DNA of 64,000 nucleotides from Streptomyces sp. NBC_00341 (GTDB taxonomy: Bacteria; Actinomycetota; Actinomycetes; Streptomycetales; Streptomycetaceae): NCBI RefSeq assembly GCF_041435055.1, contig NZ_CP108002.1:5208001-5272000 (forward strand). The letters are read 5' to 3'. Made by a program: the position numbers and the translations under genes. How positions within the stretch are numbered: the stretch's first letter is position 1; every line of letters starts with the position of its first letter. Below are positions 61,132 through 64,000 of the stretch, piece by piece. The notes under the pieces were generated by a model. It saw nothing but the letters and a program-made list of their open reading frames with translations. It did not search any database and was not told where the DNA came from.

Positions 61132-61431
61132 TAAAGAAGTCCCCTCCCAGGTCTGATCGATTCGCACACTAGAGCGTGATCGGCTGGTGAAGGGTGTGGT
61201 TTTTTGATGAGCTATGGCGGAGAGTCACGGCAGTGCCAAATTTGGCTTAATCAAGGCTTATGAAATCGGGCAATTAGTTCTATGTTGCATCGAAATGAGC
61301 TCCACGGACTCTCAAGATCGGCTTGAATCAACCAGAGATGTGCAGACATTGAGTGAGTTACGTGTGTGCGGACTGCTACCTTCCGTGCCCAACTGTGTTT
61401 CTTACATCGAACAGTTGGGGGAGTTCAGCGC
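61132..61431. other. A/T-rich divergent promoter region
   Basis: About 300 bases between the two giant secreted-protein genes are markedly A/T-rich for this genome (e.g. GGTTTTTTGATGAGC near 61200 and CCAAATTTGGC near 61237, an 11-base near-palindrome). This suggests two divergent promoters and regulatory sites. The small frame at 61214-61486 lacks features and overlaps the RHS start, so I do not call it. Confidence 0.6.
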
Positions 61432-64000
61432 ATGTACTTGGGTGGGGGCGTCGACACGAGACGCATGGGGCGGCGGGTGCGGCTGATAGCCGTCGCGCTG
61501 ATCGCGTTCCTCTTTGCGAGTTTGCTGGCCGGACCTGTTGTGGCCGCCGCCGAGCTGCAGCTGCTGAAGTTGCCGAAGTCCGACCCCGTACCCACGTCCG
61601 AAGTGAAGAAACAGCCGGATCCGAAGCCCGACCGGGCGCTCCAGCATCCTTGGAAGCAGCCTCGGGTCACGTGGCCGAAGGCGGGCACCGCCACTGCAGA
61701 GCTTCGCCGGACCGGTCCCCTCAAGGCAGGTTCCCTGCCCGTACGTGTGGGCCCAGCTGCAGGCGCTGCCGGTAAGGCCAACGCGACGACGAAGCCGACG
61801 GGACCCGAGCGGGTCCAGGTGCAGGTACTCGACCGCGCCGCCACCCAGAAGCTGGGCGTCGACGGGGTCGTGCTCGCGCTGAGGCCCACGGATGGGGCCC
61901 AGGGCGTGGTGGACGTCCAGGTCGACTATTCCGGTTTCCGCAATGCCTACGGTGGCGACTGGGCCTCCCGCCTGACCCTGCGGAAGCTGCCTGACTGCGC
62001 TGCGAAGACCCCGGGCCAGAAGGGCTGTGCTGTTGGCCGGACGCTGCCCACGAGCAACGACACCAAGGCCGGCTCCCTGACGACGCGGCTGACTCTCCCC
62101 ACGGCCGCACCCATGCTCGCCGCTGCGGACAATGCATCGATTCCGGCGCCCGTCACCACGCACGGCCAGGAACTCTCGCTGGCCGAGGGGACGGTTCTCC
62201 TCGCTGCGACGGCGGCCGAGTCGGGACCGTCCGGCAGCTTCAAGGCGACGTCCCTCGCCCCGTCCGCCTCGTGGGCTGCCGGGGGTTCGAACGGCGCGTT
62301 CTCGTGGAACTACCCGATCGGTGTCCCTGATGTGCCTGGCGAGACGGCGCCGGACCTGAAGCTGAGCTACTCCTCGCAGTCGGTTGACGGGCGCACCGCG
62401 TCGACGAACAACCAGGCCAACAGCATCGGCGACGGCTGGTCGATGGAGCCGGGCTACATCGAGCGTCAGTACATCTCGTGCGCGGACGACACCAAGAACA
62501 GCAACACCACCGCCAAGGTCGGTGACCTGTGCTGGAAGAAGGACAACGCCGTCATCAACCTCGGCGGCCAGTCCAACAGCCTCATCAAGGACACGGTTTC
62601 GGGCGAGTGGCACCTGGAGAGCGACGACGGCACCAAGGCCGTCAAGCTGACCGACACGGCCCTAGCCAACGGGGACAACGACGGCGAGCACTGGCGCGTC
62701 ACCACCCCTGACGGAACCATCTACTACTTCGGCTACAACCGGCCCGAGGGCTGGGCCACGGGGAAGGCCGAGACCAACTCGACCTGGACCGTTCCGGTCT
62801 ACGGCAACCAGACTGGAGAGCCGTGCCACGCCACGGCGTTCAAGGACTCCTGGTGCCAGCAGGCGTGGCGCTGGAACCTGGACGCGGTTGTCGACCCGCA
62901 CGGCGATGCCATGACGTATTACTGGGACAAGGAAACCAACTACTACGGTCGCAACGTCAACCCGTCCACCGGTGACTCCACTGCCACCGTCTACGACCGC
63001 GGTGGTTCCCTCAAGCGCATCGAGTACGGCCTGCGCTCCACCAATTTCTACGAGAAGCCGGCGGCCAAGGTCGACTTCACGACCTCCGAGCGTTGCCTGA
63101 GCGACTGCGGAACCTTCGACAAGGCTCACGCGAAGAACTGGCCGGACGTTCCCTTCGACCGCTACTGCGCCTCGGGCACCCAGTGCAAGGACCGGTACTC
63201 CCCGTCCTTCTGGAGCCGTAAGCGCATCACCAAGATCGATACCTCGGTGCGGGTCGGCAGCGCGTACAAGCCGGTCGACACCTGGGCCCTGACTCAGGAG
63301 TTCCCGAGCACCGGCGATGGCAGTGACCCCGCCCTGTGGCTTGCGTCCCTCACGCGTACCGGGCACACCGGCACCGGCGACGTCACCCTGCCGGCCGTCG
63401 GCTTCAAGGGCCTGACGCTCCCCAACCGCGTCGAGGGCGCGACCACCGGCGGTGATCCGGACCCTGTCCCGGCGATGTGGCGGTACCGCGTCTACGGCAT
63501 CACCACGGAGACCGGGGGAACCCTCGGCATCACGTATTCACCGGCCGACTGCAAGGCCGGCGACGTGCCGTCCCCGACGTCCAACACGCGACGCTGCTAC
63601 CCCGTGAAGTGGTCGCCGCCCGACGCGCCCGCCGCGAACTACGAGCCGTATCTGGACTGGTTCCACTCCTATGTCGTCACCCAGATCCTGGAGACGGACA
63701 ACACCGGTGGCGCTCCGGCCAAGCAGACGGACTACAGCTACCTGGACGGTATGGGCTGGGCCAAGTCCAAGGACGACGAGTTCACCACCGCCAAGCATCT
63801 GACCTACAGCGACCGCAAGGGCTACGGGCGGGTTCAGGTACGCACCGGCGCGGCCCCCGACCAGCGGACACTGAAGGAATACCGCTACTTCAGGGGCATC
63901 GACGGCGCAGCCGTCAAGGACCACGAGGGCGTCGCTGTCACCGACAAGGAGGCCTTCGCGGGGATGACCCGCGAAGAGGCCACCTACAACGGTGACGGTG
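61432..64000 (+). CDS. RHS-repeat/SpvB-like secreted protein, N-terminal part (runs off window)
   Basis: The reading frame is open from the ATG at 61432 to the window end (at least 856 codons). GGGGGAG lies 8-14 bases before the ATG. It starts with a signal or anchor (LIAVALIAFLFASLLAGPVVAAA). A Pro/Lys-rich stretch and the N-terminal SpvB/RHS-associated domain follow (FSWNYPIGVPDVPGETAPDLKLSYSSQSVDGRTAS, GDGWSMEPGYIERQYISC, VTTPDGTIYYFGYN). YD repeats and a C-terminal effector would lie beyond the window. Streptomyces RHS proteins of this type are polymorphic toxins or wall-modifying proteins; the effector type is unknown here. Confidence 0.85.
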   Translation, partial: MYLGGGVDTRRMGRRVRLIAVALIAFLFASLLAGPVVAAAELQLLKLPKSDPVPTSEVKKQPDPKPDRALQHPWKQPRVTWPKAGTATAELRRTGPLKAGSLPVRVGPAAGAAGKANATTKPTGPERVQVQVLDRAATQKLGVDGVVLALRPTDGAQGVVDVQVDYSGFRNAYGGDWASRLTLRKLPDCAAKTPGQKGCAVGRTLPTSNDTKAGSLTTRLTLPTAAPMLAAADNASIPAPVTTHGQELSLAEGTVLLAATAAESGPSGSFKATSLAPSASWAAGGSNGAFSWNYPIGVPDVPGETAPDLKLSYSSQSVDGRTASTNNQANSIGDGWSMEPGYIERQYISCADDTKNSNTTAKVGDLCWKKDNAVINLGGQSNSLIKDTVSGEWHLESDDGTKAVKLTDTALANGDNDGEHWRVTTPDGTIYYFGYNRPEGWATGKAETNSTWTVPVYGNQTGEPCHATAFKDSWCQQAWRWNLDAVVDPHGDAMTYYWDKETNYYGRNVNPSTGDSTATVYDRGGSLKRIEYGLRSTNFYEKPAAKVDFTTSERCLSDCGTFDKAHAKNWPDVPFDRYCASGTQCKDRYSPSFWSRKRITKIDTSVRVGSAYKPVDTWALTQEFPSTGDGSDPALWLASLTRTGHTGTGDVTLPAVGFKGLTLPNRVEGATTGGDPDPVPAMWRYRVYGITTETGGTLGITYSPADCKAGDVPSPTSNTRRCYPVKWSPPDAPAANYEPYLDWFHSYVVTQILETDNTGGAPAKQTDYSYLDGMGWAKSKDDEFTTAKHLTYSDRKGYGRVQVRTGAAPDQRTLKEYRYFRGIDGAAVKDHEGVAVTDKEAFAGMTREEATYNGDG

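Noticed and set aside
61214..61486. Small frame upstream of the RHS gene
   Set aside because: It lies in A/T-rich promoter DNA, has no binding site and overlaps the well-supported RHS start at 61432.

Overview
The window is high-GC (roughly 70%+) actinobacterial DNA, almost certainly a Streptomyces chromosome. Genes show strong G/C third-position bias, GTG starts and 1-4 base translational overlaps. Characteristic families are present: Xre/DUF397 pair, futalosine-pathway mqnA and mqnC, AfsR/SARP regulator, CYP105D-like P450 with its ferredoxin, DUF3152, PspAB/HtpX, and a Streptomyces-type RHS protein. No rRNA, tRNA or CRISPR array was seen.

Layout. (1) 82-5139: acyl-CoA synthetase, flavin monooxygenase, DoxX-like protein and DUF35 OB-fold protein. 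(2) 5174-9537: secreted CDP-diacylglycerol pyrophosphatase, thioesterase fold, Xre/DUF397 regulatory pair, TetR. (3) 9518-11889: coupled phosphotransferase and MATE exporter. (4) 12156-14946: DUF1254/DUF1214 protein and two GNATs. (5) 14963-18270: a roughly 1.9 kb serine-integrase-only element inserted in pspAB, next to htpX. (6) 18477-20770: P450, ferredoxin and a PdxH-like oxidase. (7) 20849-25078: orphan antitoxin, thiolase-like protein, acyl-CoA dehydrogenase, F420-type reductase, TetR. (8) 25423-30379: VOC protein, kinase with beta-propeller, membrane and secreted proteins. (9) 30410-34466: crotonase, DUF35 and thiolase operon, divergent from a FadD3-like ligase. (10) 34472-36014: two back-to-back PIN toxin-antitoxin modules. 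(11) 36111-42496: repeat peptide, AfsR-type regulator, amidohydrolase, MerR, broken sigma factor, cold-shock protein. (12) 42896-53623: menaquinone genes (mqnA, mqnC, menG, geranylgeranyl reductase) interspersed with a membrane kinase and a sigma/anti-sigma/DUF3152 operon. (13) 53653-57851: Clp ATPase and a luciferase-hemerythrin fusion. (14) 58015-64000: divergent giant secreted proteins, FG-GAP/DNRLRE and RHS; the latter runs off the window.

The main integrating observation is a 15-bp palindrome, CTGACGnnnCGTCAG, and close variants. It lies just upstream of nearly every CoA-ester or lipid-catabolism transcription unit here: 2372, 2396, 4201, 22312, 22431, 32852 and 39657. A degenerate copy overlaps the start of the TetR gene at 25078. 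This suggests one scattered regulon for degradation of a lipid or steroid-like compound, perhaps controlled by that TetR protein.

The second is the integrase element. A displaced fragment of the native pspAB 3' end survives on its left side. A recoded 3' end completes pspAB on its right side. Its integrase promoter abuts the putative attachment core. The third is a 57-residue peptide with four DAHAS motifs at an exact 12-residue period, downstream of the AfsR-type regulator.
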